NCBI RefSeq assembly: GCF_004323735.1
Contig: NZ_CP036455.1
Span: 3,653,101 to 3,717,100, forward strand
Origin: Streptomonospora litoralis
GTDB lineage: Bacteria > Actinomycetota > Actinomycetes > Streptosporangiales > Streptosporangiaceae
Direction of reading: 5' to 3'
Length of the DNA: 64,000 bases
The position numbers were made by a program, and so were the translations under genes. Below, in pieces: positions 7,573 to 15,878 of this stretch (positions are counted from its first letter, which is position 1; every line of letters starts with the position of its first letter). The notes below the pieces were generated by a model. That model saw only the letters and a program-made list of their open reading frames with translations, searched no databases and was not told the DNA's origin.

Positions 7573-8718
7573 GTGTTCGAGGCGACCACCGAGGCCGCGG
7601 AGCTGCGCAAGGGCCTGGCCGACTGGGCGAAGGACCTCAGCGAGGGCCACATCGAGGCCGACGAGGCAGGGGAGTTCCCCTGGCACAAGTGGCGGATGAT
7701 CCAGCGGAGCGGTCTGCTCGGGCTGCCGTTCGCGCAGCCGTGGGGCGGCCTGGAGCGCTCGCTGCCCGAAGTCCTCCACGTGCTGGAGGGGCTGGGCGAG
7801 TACTGCCGCGACTCCGGGCTGAGCTTCTGCGCCACGACGACGATGGCCAGCACCGGCGTCCCCGTGGAGCGGTTCGGCACGGCGGAGCAGCAAAAACGGT
7901 ATCTGCCCGGAATCTGCTCGGGCGAGCTGATCGGGGCGCACGCCATCACCGAATCCGAGAGCGGCTCCGACGCGCTGCGGATGGCCACGCGGGCCGAACC
8001 CGACGGCGACGGCTTCGTGCTGCACGGCAGCAAGCTCTTCGTCACCAACGCACCGATCGCCGACGTGTTCGTCGTCTACGCGCGCACCCACCCCGACGGC
8101 GGTCCGCTGGGTACGACGGCGTTCCTGGTGGACCGCGACACACCGGGCCTGACGTGCGGTGCCCCGGCCAGGAAGATGGGGCTGCGCACCGCTCCGATGT
8201 CGGAGCTGTCGCTGGACGGCGTCCGCGTCGCCCGGGACCGGGTGGTGGGCCGGGTCGGCGGCGGATTCCTGGTGATGGACCACGTGATGAAGCGGGAGAT
8301 CCTCTTCACCGCCGCCGTGCACGCGGGCGAGATGGAACACCGGCTCCAGCGGTGCCTGGACTACGCGAAGAGCCGGCACGCCTTCGGTCGGCCGATCGGT
8401 TCGTACCAGTCGGTCACCAACCGCATCGCCGAGATGCGGATCCGCCTCGATACGGCCCGCAAGTGGATCTTCGACACCGGGGAGCGCCTCGCGGCGGGCC
8501 ACGACGTCACAGTCGATCTCGCCGCGACCAAGCTCGTGACCAGCGAGGCGAACGTGGCCGGCAGTCTGGCCGCCGTCGCCATCTTCGGCGGCCACGGCTA
8601 CATGGTCGAGCAGGGGATGGAGAAGGAGGTCCGCAACGCCGTGGGCGGGACCGTCTATTCGGGAACGAGCGACATCCACTACAACCGCATCGCCGCGGCG
8701 CTGGGGCTGGATCCGTGA
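7573..8718 (+). CDS. Acyl-CoA dehydrogenase-like flavoenzyme, probable aminoacyl-carrier oxidase
   Basis: A 381-residue protein of the acyl-CoA dehydrogenase fold. FAD-binding signatures are visible (AHAITESESGSDA, FVTNAP, FGGHGYMVEQG). The catalytic base normally found near the C-terminus (Glu376 in medium-chain dehydrogenase) is replaced by Ser363 in VYSGTSDIHY, while Glu242 in MKREILF lies where isovaleryl-CoA dehydrogenase and prolyl-carrier oxidases place their base. This, and the nearby A domain and carrier, make a prolyl- or aminoacyl-S-carrier desaturase plausible. The GTG start is 8 bp after the EctC stop; the end overlaps the TrpF-like gene by GTGA. A plain acyl-CoA substrate remains possible. 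Confidence 0.8.
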   Translation: MFEATTEAAELRKGLADWAKDLSEGHIEADEAGEFPWHKWRMIQRSGLLGLPFAQPWGGLERSLPEVLHVLEGLGEYCRDSGLSFCATTTMASTGVPVERFGTAEQQKRYLPGICSGELIGAHAITESESGSDALRMATRAEPDGDGFVLHGSKLFVTNAPIADVFVVYARTHPDGGPLGTTAFLVDRDTPGLTCGAPARKMGLRTAPMSELSLDGVRVARDRVVGRVGGGFLVMDHVMKREILFTAAVHAGEMEHRLQRCLDYAKSRHAFGRPIGSYQSVTNRIAEMRIRLDTARKWIFDTGERLAAGHDVTVDLAATKLVTSEANVAGSLAAVAIFGGHGYMVEQGMEKEVRNAVGGTVYSGTSDIHYNRIAAALGLDP

Positions 8719-9449
8719 GTGCGCGACACCCCGGCCCGCCGGCGGCGGGCGGGCCGGGGACCCTCCTCAAGGCCTGCGGGGCAGTGTCGGCGCGGGAGGT
8801 CGCGGCCGCGGCCGCCGGCGGCGCCGACTGCGTGGGGCTCTGGCACGGGATTCCCGGCGGCCGCGCGGAACTCGCCGAGCACACGGCGAGGGGGTTGGCG
8901 GCCGAGGCCCGCTCGCACGGCGTGGAACCGGTCCTGGTCACCTTCGGCGACGACCCGGCGGCGCTGGCGGCCGCCGCCGACCGCACCGGGGTGCGGTGGG
9001 TGCAGCTGCACGCCTACCAGCTCCCGCGGGTGGTGGGCGGTCTGCGCGAGAGGGCACCCGGCGCCGTCCCGGTCAAGGTGCTGCACGTGGACGGCGGCGG
9101 GCGGTGCCTGGAGCTGCGGCTGGCCGACGCCTATGCCCGGGCCGGGACCGAGATGTTCCTCCTCGACACCGCGACCGCCGACGGACGGGTCGGCAGTACG
9201 GGCCAGGCGCTGGACGCGGTCGGCGTGCTGCGCATCGCCGACCGGCTGCCCAGGCCCTTCCTGCTGGCCGGAGGCGTCACCGCGGCCCGCCGGGCGGACT
9301 ACGACCGCGTCGTCGAGCACCCCATGTTCGCCGGGGTGGACGTCGACACCGGCGCCCGGGGCGGGGACGGGGAACTGTCCGAAACCGCGGTAACCGAACT
9401 CTCCCGCGCCTGGCGGACGGGGCGCGGGCGACGAAAGGAGCGCAGCTGA
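8715..9449 (+). CDS. TrpF-like phosphoribosyl-anthranilate isomerase homologue
   Basis: A 244-residue TIM-barrel homologue of TrpF, which performs the Amadori rearrangement of N-phosphoribosyl-anthranilate. The catalytic pair is retained: Cys21 in LKACGAVSA (general base) and Asp151 in MFLLDTATADG (general acid). The phosphate-binding end is present as LLAGGVTAA and GVDVDTGA. The N-terminus is about 14 residues longer than usual. The start overlaps the dehydrogenase stop by GTGA and the stop overlaps the TrpC-like start. The active chemistry should be unchanged; the substrate would be whatever amine the altered TrpD homologue ribosylates. Confidence 0.82.
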   Translation: MSARHPGPPAAGGPGTLLKACGAVSAREVAAAAAGGADCVGLWHGIPGGRAELAEHTARGLAAEARSHGVEPVLVTFGDDPAALAAAADRTGVRWVQLHAYQLPRVVGGLRERAPGAVPVKVLHVDGGGRCLELRLADAYARAGTEMFLLDTATADGRVGSTGQALDAVGVLRIADRLPRPFLLAGGVTAARRADYDRVVEHPMFAGVDVDTGARGGDGELSETAVTELSRAWRTGRGRRKERS

Positions 9450-10207
9450 TGGCGCACGACTTCATCGACGCCCTGCTCGGTGCCGAGCGGCCGGTGATCG
9501 CCGAGATCAAGCGCAGGGACTCCCACGGCCGGGACCTCTTCGCGGGGCGCGGACCGGCCGACATCGTCTCCGCCTACGAACAGGCCGGGGCACCGTGCCT
9601 CTCGGTGGTCACCGGATCCTGGTTCGGCGGCAGTGAGGCACTGCTGGCCGAGACCGCAGAGCTGACACGGCTGCCCCTGCTGCAGAAGGACTTCGTCACC
9701 AGGCGCGACCAGATCACCCGGGCGGCCGACCTCGGCGCCGCCGCGGTGCTGATCACGGCCGAACTGCTGCCCCGCCCGGCACTTCAGTCGCTGGTCGCCT
9801 CCTGCCTGGACACGGGGCTGACCCCGTTCGTCGAGGTGACCGAGCAGCCCCAAGCGGCCGCTGTTCCGCACGCCGAGCAGTGCGTGATCGCGGTCAACAA
9901 CAAGAACATCCGCACCCGGGAGCGCGACGCGGGCGACACCGGCCGCAGCCTCACGCTGCTGCCCGCGCTGCTGGAGGCGGGCACGCGCTGCCCGGTCAGC
10001 GCCAGCGCGGTACCCGACCCGCACGTCGGCGCCCGGCTGCTGGACGCCGGGTTCGCCGGACTGCTGGTGGGCACGGCGCTGCTGCGCGACGGCGATCCGC
10101 GGGGCTGGCTCGACACCGTGGCGCGGCGGCGGCAGGTGCCGCCGGCCCAGCCGCCCGCAGGCACCGAAGTCGCGGATGCGCCGGCCCCGCTCGGCGGGCG
10201 ACCGTGA
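9449..10207 (+). CDS. TrpC-like indole-3-glycerol-phosphate synthase homologue
   Basis: A 252-residue TIM-barrel homologue of TrpC, which closes the pyrrole ring of indole-glycerol phosphate with loss of the anthranilate carboxylate. Catalytic residues known from Sulfolobus IGPS are mostly in place: Glu19 and Lys21 (AEIKRRD), Lys80 (LLQKDF), Glu129 (FVEVTEQ) and Asn150 (AVNNKN). Two differences stand out: the usual N-x-R becomes N-N-K, and the I-S-E-S-G-I strand reads VSASAV, removing a conserved acid. The protein lacks the long N-terminal helix of typical TrpC. AAAGGAG (9434-9440) precedes the ATG at good spacing. It probably forms a pyrrole ring on an unusual ribulosyl-amine. Confidence 0.82.
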   Translation: MAHDFIDALLGAERPVIAEIKRRDSHGRDLFAGRGPADIVSAYEQAGAPCLSVVTGSWFGGSEALLAETAELTRLPLLQKDFVTRRDQITRAADLGAAAVLITAELLPRPALQSLVASCLDTGLTPFVEVTEQPQAAAVPHAEQCVIAVNNKNIRTRERDAGDTGRSLTLLPALLEAGTRCPVSASAVPDPHVGARLLDAGFAGLLVGTALLRDGDPRGWLDTVARRRQVPPAQPPAGTEVADAPAPLGGRP

Positions 10208-11085
10208 GCGCGCCGCCGCGCGCGGCGCCCGCCGGCGCCGACATCCGGCGCATTCGCCTGGACGCCGGTGGAATCACCCTTTCGGGGCTGCTGGCGCGTC
10301 CCACGGGCCCGCCGCGGCCGGGTGGCGCGAACCGTCCGGTCGTACTGGCCGTCCACGGCCGGTCCATGCGGGCCGACTACTTCCACGCCCGCACCCACCC
10401 CGACCTCTCCCTGCTGGATGTAGCCGTCGCCCGCGGACACACCGTTGTGGCCCTGGACCGGCCGGGCTACGGTGCATCGGCCGAGCGGCTGCCCGAGGGC
10501 CAGACGGTCGACGAGCAGTCGGCGACCGTGCACGCGGCCCTGCGCTCGTTCTCCGCCGACCATGCGGCCCGGGCCGGCTTCGTCGTGCTCGCCCACTCCC
10601 ACGGCGGCAAGCTGGCCCTGCGGCTCGCCGCCGACGACTCCGCGGGCCGCATCCGCGGGCTGGACATATCGGGGTGCGGAGTCGAGTACTCCGCGGCGGC
10701 GCGCGGTCTGCCGTCCTCCCTGGGCGCCGGCGCGTCGCGGCTGAACTGGGGGCCGCTGCGGCTCTACCCGCCGGGCACCTTCCAGCAGGCGCGCAGCCTG
10801 CTGGCGCCCACTCCGCCCAGGGAGGACGGCGAGTGGCTGCGCTGGCCGCACCAGTACCGCGACCTCGCCCCGCGGGTGCGGGTCCCGGTGCGCTTCACCT
10901 TCGCCGACCACGAGGCGTGGTGGCGGCTGGGGGACTCCGATCTGGCCGAGCTGGCCGGGGCGCTCACCGCGGCGCCGCGGGTGGGCGTCCACCGCCACCC
11001 CGACGCCGGGCACAACATCAGCCTGGGCTGGAGTGCGCGCGCCTACCATCTGCGCGCCCTCGAATTCCTCGAAGCGTGCCGCTGA
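10204..11085 (+). CDS. Alpha/beta hydrolase
   Basis: A 293-residue alpha/beta-hydrolase. The oxyanion-hole segment is VLAVHGRS and the nucleophile elbow is LAHSHGGKLA with the catalytic serine between histidine and histidine-glycine. A late PDAGHN segment supplies the likely catalytic histidine, and the aspartate probably lies in the FADHEAWW region. It is the last gene of the operon, its GTG overlapping the TrpC-like stop by GTGA. Likely roles are release of the product from the carrier (type II thioesterase-like) or hydrolysis or cyclisation of an ester or amide; the sequence does not decide between these. Confidence 0.78.
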   Translation: MSAPPRAAPAGADIRRIRLDAGGITLSGLLARPTGPPRPGGANRPVVLAVHGRSMRADYFHARTHPDLSLLDVAVARGHTVVALDRPGYGASAERLPEGQTVDEQSATVHAALRSFSADHAARAGFVVLAHSHGGKLALRLAADDSAGRIRGLDISGCGVEYSAAARGLPSSLGAGASRLNWGPLRLYPPGTFQQARSLLAPTPPREDGEWLRWPHQYRDLAPRVRVPVRFTFADHEAWWRLGDSDLAELAGALTAAPRVGVHRHPDAGHNISLGWSARAYHLRALEFLEACR

Positions 11086-11104
11086 GGCCGGGCGCCGGGC
11101 GCCG

Positions 11105-11863
11105 CTAAAGTCCCAGTACCCGGCGCAGCTCCCGGGCCTGGCGGCGGGAGACCTCGACCCGGCTCTTGCGGGGGTCGTCCATCAGCAGCATCAGCGTGCC
11201 CCGGAAGTCGGGGGCCAGTTCACGCACGTAGTCGAGGTTCACCAGGTAGGAGCGGTGCGCGCGGAAGAAGTGCGCACCGCGCAGGCGGCGCTCCAGCTCG
11301 TTCAGGGAGAAGTTGACCAGCACCCGCTCGTCGGCGAGCTGCAGGTAGGAGTATCCGCGCGCCGCTCCGGCGTAGATGATCGAGGACTCGTTGAGCAGCA
11401 CGGTCCGGTCGCCCTTGTGCACCGGGATGCGGTGCGGCGAATCCGCGCCGTCGGACCGCCGCGGCGGCTCCGGCTGCGGTTCGCCCTCCTCGGGGCGGGC
11501 GGCCAGGGCGCGGTCCAGCGCCCGCTCCAGCCGCTCGGCGTCGAAGGGTTTGACCAGGTAGTCGGCGGCGTCCAGATCGAACGCCTCGACCGCGTAGTCG
11601 GGAAACGCCGTGGTGAAGATGATCCTCGGCGGGTGCGCCGCCTCGCGCAGCTTGCGGGCGACGTCCAGCCCGGTGCCGCCGGGCATCCGGATGTCCATCA
11701 GCACGAGGTCGTAGTCCAGGGAGTCCAGCAGCAGCAGCGCTTCCTCGGCGTTGGACGCCTCGCCGACCACCTGAACGTGGTCGAACCGGGACATCAGGTA
11801 ACGGAGATCCGCCCGCGCCGGAGCCTCGTCGTCGACGATGAGGCATCGCGCGCGCATAGTCAT
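11105..11863 (-). CDS. LytTR-family response regulator
   Basis: A 252-residue response regulator. The receiver domain (about 1-125) shows the acidic pair in LIVDDEAP, the phospho-acceptor aspartate in LVLMDIRMP and the lysine in YLVKPFD. A variable linker rich in Pro and Glu follows, then a LytTR DNA-binding domain (about 150-252; IYAGAARGYSYL, FFRAHRSYLVNL). LytTR domains bind direct repeats spaced about two helical turns apart. The start overlaps the stop of the sensor kinase gene (ATGA). It probably controls the two symporter operons that diverge upstream; see the repeats at 15725-15772. Confidence 0.9.
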   Translation of the reverse strand: MTMRARCLIVDDEAPARADLRYLMSRFDHVQVVGEASNAEEALLLLDSLDYDLVLMDIRMPGGTGLDVARKLREAAHPPRIIFTTAFPDYAVEAFDLDAADYLVKPFDAERLERALDRALAARPEEGEPQPEPPRRSDGADSPHRIPVHKGDRTVLLNESSIIYAGAARGYSYLQLADERVLVNFSLNELERRLRGAHFFRAHRSYLVNLDYVRELAPDFRGTLMLLMDDPRKSRVEVSRRQARELRRVLGL

Positions 11864-13149
11864 CCAAAGGGGATTCGCAGATCGATGACGGTCCCGCCGC
11901 CCTCGGTGGACTGGATGTCCAGACGATAGCGCTCCCCGTAGAGCGATGCCAAGCGTCCAGCGATATTGCTCAGCCCTTGGCCGTCGCCTTCGCCGCGCTC
12001 ACCGTCGGAGATGCGCTTCAGCAGGTCGGCGGGGATTCCGACTCCGTCGTCGGCGACCCGGATGGAGGTGGTGCGGGTCAGCGGATCCACCCGCGCCTTC
12101 AACGTCACCGTGCCGCCCTCGACCTTGCTCGCCAACCCGTGCTTGATCGCGTTCTCCACCAGCGGCTGGATGATGAGGACCGGGACGTGGGCGGTGAGCA
12201 CCTGGGGATCGATGTCGTAGCGCACCTGCACGCGTTCGCCGTAGCGGGCCTGTTCCAGCGACACGTAGGTGCGCACGAAGAAGTACTCCTGGCCGAACTC
12301 GGCGAAGTGCCCCTCCTGGCGCACCACGTAGCGGAAGAAGTCGGACAGGCGCACCAGCAGCTGCCGTGTCTCCTCGGTGTCGGTGTGCACCTTGGATGCG
12401 ATGGTGTTGAGGGTGTTGAACAGGAAGTGCGGGTTGATCTGGGCGCGCAGCGCGTCGAGCTTGGCGTCGACCGCGAGCCGCTGGCGGCGGTTGAGCTCGG
12501 CCAGCTCCAGGTGCAGCGAGAGGATACCCGCCAAGCCCTCCACCACCCCCTGCGGCGACAGCGCACCGTCGCCGCGGTACACCTGCAGGGTGCCGACGGT
12601 GCGGTTGCCGTCGGTCAGCGGCGCCACGACCGCGGTGCGCAGCGGGCACTGCCCGTGCGGGCACCCGAGTTCGCCGCGGCGGCGCACGAGGACGGTCTTG
12701 CCCCGGCTCAGTGCGCGTTCCGTCGGTGCGGGGGCGGTGTCGCCGAAGCGGTGGTGGTCGCGCCCCGGCCCCACGAAGGCGAGGACGCGCTCGCGATCGG
12801 TGATCGCGACGGCGGCGCCGCTGAGCAGCGGCTGGAGGAGCTGGGCGGTGCGCCGCGCGCCCTCCCCGGTCAGCCCGGAGCGCAGCGGCATGGACCGGCC
12901 GACCGCCGCGATGGTGGTGCCGTGCCGGCCCTGCTGCAGGCGGGTGGTGATCGGCTGTGCGGGGCGCTTGCTGCGGGGGCCGCGCAGCGCCGAGGGGTAG
13001 CCGAAGATCAGCGCCGTGGTCAGGCCGGTGCCGATCAGCAGGGTTGTTCCGGTACCCAGCGGGGGCGCCGTGATCAGCTGGGTGACCAGGTAGACCGCTC
13101 CCCAGGCGAGGAGGATGACGCCGGCGAGGGGGAGGCTGCCGTTGCTCAT
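11860..13149 (-). CDS. LytS/YehU-type sensor histidine kinase
   Basis: A 429-residue sensor kinase. Two N-terminal membrane helices (about 5-27 and 33-52) are followed by a GAF-like region (about 90-200) containing a Cys-rich GCPHGQCPL stretch that might bind metal or sense redox. The phospho-acceptor histidine is in AQINPHFLFNTLNTI, typical of the His_kinase family of LytS, and the ATP-binding domain ends with PLVENAIKHG, VADDGVGIP and GQGLSNIAGRL. It pairs with the overlapping LytTR regulator. The ligand may be the substrate of the symporters encoded in the same operon, as in other transporter-coupled LytST systems. Confidence 0.88.
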   Translation of the reverse strand: MSNGSLPLAGVILLAWGAVYLVTQLITAPPLGTGTTLLIGTGLTTALIFGYPSALRGPRSKRPAQPITTRLQQGRHGTTIAAVGRSMPLRSGLTGEGARRTAQLLQPLLSGAAVAITDRERVLAFVGPGRDHHRFGDTAPAPTERALSRGKTVLVRRRGELGCPHGQCPLRTAVVAPLTDGNRTVGTLQVYRGDGALSPQGVVEGLAGILSLHLELAELNRRQRLAVDAKLDALRAQINPHFLFNTLNTIASKVHTDTEETRQLLVRLSDFFRYVVRQEGHFAEFGQEYFFVRTYVSLEQARYGERVQVRYDIDPQVLTAHVPVLIIQPLVENAIKHGLASKVEGGTVTLKARVDPLTRTTSIRVADDGVGIPADLLKRISDGERGEGDGQGLSNIAGRLASLYGERYRLDIQSTEGGGTVIDLRIPFG

Positions 13150-14831
13150 CGGCGTTCTCCGTTCCGCCCGCCGAAGCCGGCGACCGTCAGCCGGGCGAGC
13201 CGCACCGCCCGGCGGTCGGCCGCGGTGCCGTGCATGCGCAGCCAGATGCGGTCCACATCAGCGGGCGGCCGGCTCAGCAGCGACACCGCCACCGTCGCCG
13301 CCGCGGCGCAGGGCGCGGAGACGAACGTGGGCGTCATCAGCACCTGTGCGTAGTCGGCATCGTTGTGCAGCAGCCCCGCCGCGCACATCACCACCGCGAC
13401 CGCCGTCCCGGTGATCATGCCCGCCACGGCGCCCGGCCCGGTCGTGCGCCGCCACCAGATGGCCAGGATGAACACGGGGGTGAGCGCGGAGCCCGCGAGA
13501 GCGAACGCCCAGGTGACCATGGTCGCCACGATGGAGGGGAACTGCCCGGTGAGCGCCTCGGGGCGCACGCCCAGCGCCAGCCCCGCCGAGAGCACGGCCA
13601 CGACCGCGACCGCCGCGCGTCCGGCCCACAGCGCCTGGCCCTGGGTGGCGTTGGGATTGATGTAGCGCTCGTAGATGTCGTGGCCCCATGAGGCCGCCGA
13701 GGCCAGCAGCAGCCCGGCGATGGTCGAGAGCACCGCGACCAGGGCGCCCACCGCGATGAGGCCCAGGCCGGCGCGGCCGCCGAAGATCTGCCCGAGCACC
13801 AGCAGCGCGTACTCGGGCACACGCAGCACGCCGCCGGTGGTCAGTGCACCGACCCAGGGCAGCTCGGCGGCGACGTCGGCGATGATGGAGCGCGCCGCGG
13901 TGCCCAGCAGCACCGCCAGGATGTAGAACAGGCCGGCCAGGCCCACGACCCACACGGTCGTCATGCGCGCGGCGGTGCCGGTGGGGCTGGTGAAGTAGCG
14001 GTTCATGATGTGCGGCAGCCCGGCGGTGCCCAGGGCCAGCGACAGGATCAGCGCGAACTGCCCCAGTTGGTCGTACTGTCCGCCCGGCTCGCCGAAGAAG
14101 GCGGCCTCCTCGGGGTGCAGCCGGTTGACGACCGGCTCAAGGCGCCACCCCCCGCCGCTGTCGGAGGGGTTGGCCAGCGGGCGCGAGGAGAGTTCCCGCA
14201 GCGCGTCGGGATAGCTGAATCCCGAGCCCACCACCACGATGGCCAGCCACACGAAGATGGCCAGCAGCAGCAGGAACTGCACGGCCTGGGTCCAGGTGGT
14301 GCCGCGCATCCCGCCCAAGGCCACCATCAGCATGATCGCGGCGGTGGAGATCACCACCCCGGTGGCATACGGCGACAGGTCGCCCACGCCGTGGCCGACG
14401 AACAACTCCCAGATGATGCCGCTGGCCACCGCCTGGGGGACGAGGTAGGCCAGGATGATCAGCTGCACGATCGCGACCGACGTCAGCCGCACGCTGTGCG
14501 ACTCCAGCCGCCGGCCCAGGAAGTCGGGGATGGAGAACTCGCCGAAGCGGCGCAGCGGCGCGGCGATGAACAGCAGCACCGGCACGAACCCCGCGGCGAA
14601 GCCGGTCGCGTACCACATGCCGTCCAGACCGGAGGCGTAGACGGCCGCCGCCACGCCCAGAAACGACGCGGCCGAGAAGTAGTCGCCGCAGATGGCGCAG
14701 GCGTTGGTGACGACCCCGACGCGGCGCCCGGCGAGGTAGAACTCGAAGGTGGAGGCGCGCTGCGGGCGGATCAGGACGGCGACCGACACCACGGCCGCCA
14801 GCAGCACGACCAGGAGCAGGATGCTCGCCAT
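13146..14831 (-). CDS. Sodium:solute symporter (SSS family, ActP-like)
   Basis: A 561-residue integral membrane protein with about 13 hydrophobic segments. The start MASILLLVVLL is a membrane helix and is followed by EFYLAGRRVGVVTNACAICGDYFSAASFLG, the segment typical of SSS carriers and acetate/monocarboxylate permeases. It should import a small organic acid with sodium. The ATG overlaps the preceding small gene (ATGA), and the stop overlaps the sensor kinase start, so transporter and sensor are co-translated. The upstream in-frame sequence to 15446 has no membrane character and was excluded. Confidence 0.87.
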   Translation of the reverse strand: MASILLLVVLLAAVVSVAVLIRPQRASTFEFYLAGRRVGVVTNACAICGDYFSAASFLGVAAAVYASGLDGMWYATGFAAGFVPVLLFIAAPLRRFGEFSIPDFLGRRLESHSVRLTSVAIVQLIILAYLVPQAVASGIIWELFVGHGVGDLSPYATGVVISTAAIMLMVALGGMRGTTWTQAVQFLLLLAIFVWLAIVVVGSGFSYPDALRELSSRPLANPSDSGGGWRLEPVVNRLHPEEAAFFGEPGGQYDQLGQFALILSLALGTAGLPHIMNRYFTSPTGTAARMTTVWVVGLAGLFYILAVLLGTAARSIIADVAAELPWVGALTTGGVLRVPEYALLVLGQIFGGRAGLGLIAVGALVAVLSTIAGLLLASAASWGHDIYERYINPNATQGQALWAGRAAVAVVAVLSAGLALGVRPEALTGQFPSIVATMVTWAFALAGSALTPVFILAIWWRRTTGPGAVAGMITGTAVAVVMCAAGLLHNDADYAQVLMTPTFVSAPCAAAATVAVSLLSRPPADVDRIWLRMHGTAADRRAVRLARLTVAGFGGRNGERR

Positions 14832-15184
14832 CACGGCGGTGGCGCCCCGTCCTGGTGGTGGGCCTCGCGGGCGGGGCCGCCGAGCATCCGCTCCTCGACC
14901 GCGTTGGACAGGGTCGCGGCGGCCAGGCAGATCACGAAGAAGAAGGCGTAGAGCCCGAGTCCGGTCATGGCGAACATGGGGCTCATCCCGCCGAAGAGGC
15001 GACCTTGCGACCACCAGTCCAAGGCGGCCGTCAGCAGCGGCACGGCCACGATGACGCCGGTGAACACGGCGACGTGGCCGATGGCGACGCGCCGCAGGGT
15101 GCGGAAGGCCGCGTCGACCTCGGCGGGAGTGTCGTGCTCGTCGGCGGAGCCCAAAGAGATCTCCGGCTCCTCGGGGCGGGGCAC
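14831..15184 (-). CDS. Small two-helix membrane protein, symporter accessory
   Basis: A 117-residue protein with two predicted membrane helices (about 36-57 and 69-91) between hydrophilic ends. Small proteins of this kind (DUF485 or similar) commonly precede acetate-type SSS symporters and are thought to be accessory subunits; I do not see a clear DUF485 motif, so the family name is left open. The GTG start at 15184 is 3 bp from the upstream gene, and the stop overlaps the symporter ATG. Confidence 0.7.
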   Translation of the reverse strand: MPRPEEPEISLGSADEHDTPAEVDAAFRTLRRVAIGHVAVFTGVIVAVPLLTAALDWWSQGRLFGGMSPMFAMTGLGLYAFFFVICLAAATLSNAVEERMLGGPAREAHHQDGAPPP

Positions 15185-15187
15185 GGC

Positions 15188-15610
15188 TCAGGCCGGGGAC
15201 GCGGCGGACATGCGGCGGGCCGCCCGGACGAGCAGGACCGTGCCGGCGCCGACGATGACCAGGCCGACGCCGGGCAGCAGCTTGCCCCAGCTGTCGGTGG
15301 CCATGCTCAAGTACACGAGCGTGCCGAGCTGCCACAGCACGAGGCCGCCGGCTGCGGCGGCCGGGATGATCGCGTGGGCCAGGGCGACGCGCCGGTAGGG
15401 CAGCAGGGCGCCGGCCAGCGCGAGACCGCCGGCGCACAGCACCCACAGGCCCGGCCCGGCCATGCCGTTCAGGTTGCCCAGCGGCGTGGAGACCCAGGGG
15501 GTGAACGCCCCGATGATCAGCAGCAGACCGCCGGCGAGCAGGCCGACGCTGCCGGTGTGGAAGATGCGCCGCGCTGCGGTGGGGGCGGCGGAGCCGGTGG
15601 AAGGCGACAT
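15188..15610 (-). CDS. Four-helix membrane protein, function unknown
   Basis: A 140-residue protein with four hydrophobic segments (about 20-42, 50-68, 78-100 and 112-130) and an N-terminal Ser/Thr/Ala-rich tail. No named family is recognised. It is the first gene of the minus-strand operon that continues with the small membrane protein, symporter, sensor kinase and LytTR regulator, so its expression should follow theirs. Confidence 0.7.
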   Translation of the reverse strand: MSPSTGSAAPTAARRIFHTGSVGLLAGGLLLIIGAFTPWVSTPLGNLNGMAGPGLWVLCAGGLALAGALLPYRRVALAHAIIPAAAAGGLVLWQLGTLVYLSMATDSWGKLLPGVGLVIVGAGTVLLVRAARRMSAASPA

Positions 15611-15724
15611 GGCCGAATCCTAACCATTGGCGACGCCCCTGTTGAGAGGGCCGGACCCGGAATCCGCGGGCGGCTGCGCCAGCGGTCGGCGGGTCGCTGC
15701 GAGCGGTAGAAACTGTGACCTATG

Positions 15725-15772
15725 CCATTCGTCGACCCCAGGCGACCGTTCGGGAGACGAATCGGCCGTTCG
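15725..15772 (+). promoter_or_regulatory. Three AlgR-like direct repeats, candidate LytTR operator
   Basis: The heptamer CCATTCG at 15725-15731 is followed by CCGTTCG at 15746-15752 and CCGTTCG at 15766-15772, with periods of 21 and 20 bp, so all three fall on the same face of the helix. LytTR proteins bind direct repeats at this period, and CCGTTCGTC is the known core of Pseudomonas AlgR sites. The repeats lie in the 268-bp region between the two diverging symporter operons, one of which encodes the LytTR regulator. Confidence 0.55.
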
Positions 15773-15878
15773 CCCGCATCGGGCTTGTGTCGAAGGCCAC
15801 AAATGCGCTGATGTCTACCCCAGCGGTACGGGGCCCGCGTGTCGAGAAGTCCCTACCCGGTTGCTAGGAGAGACGAAC

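Noticed and set aside
5295-10207. trpDAFC-like genes considered as the primary tryptophan operon
   Set aside because: TrpE and TrpB are missing, carrier-dependent and EctC-like genes interrupt the set, and TrpD/TrpC acceptor residues are changed. Primary metabolism is not excluded without the rest of the genome, but it is the less likely reading.
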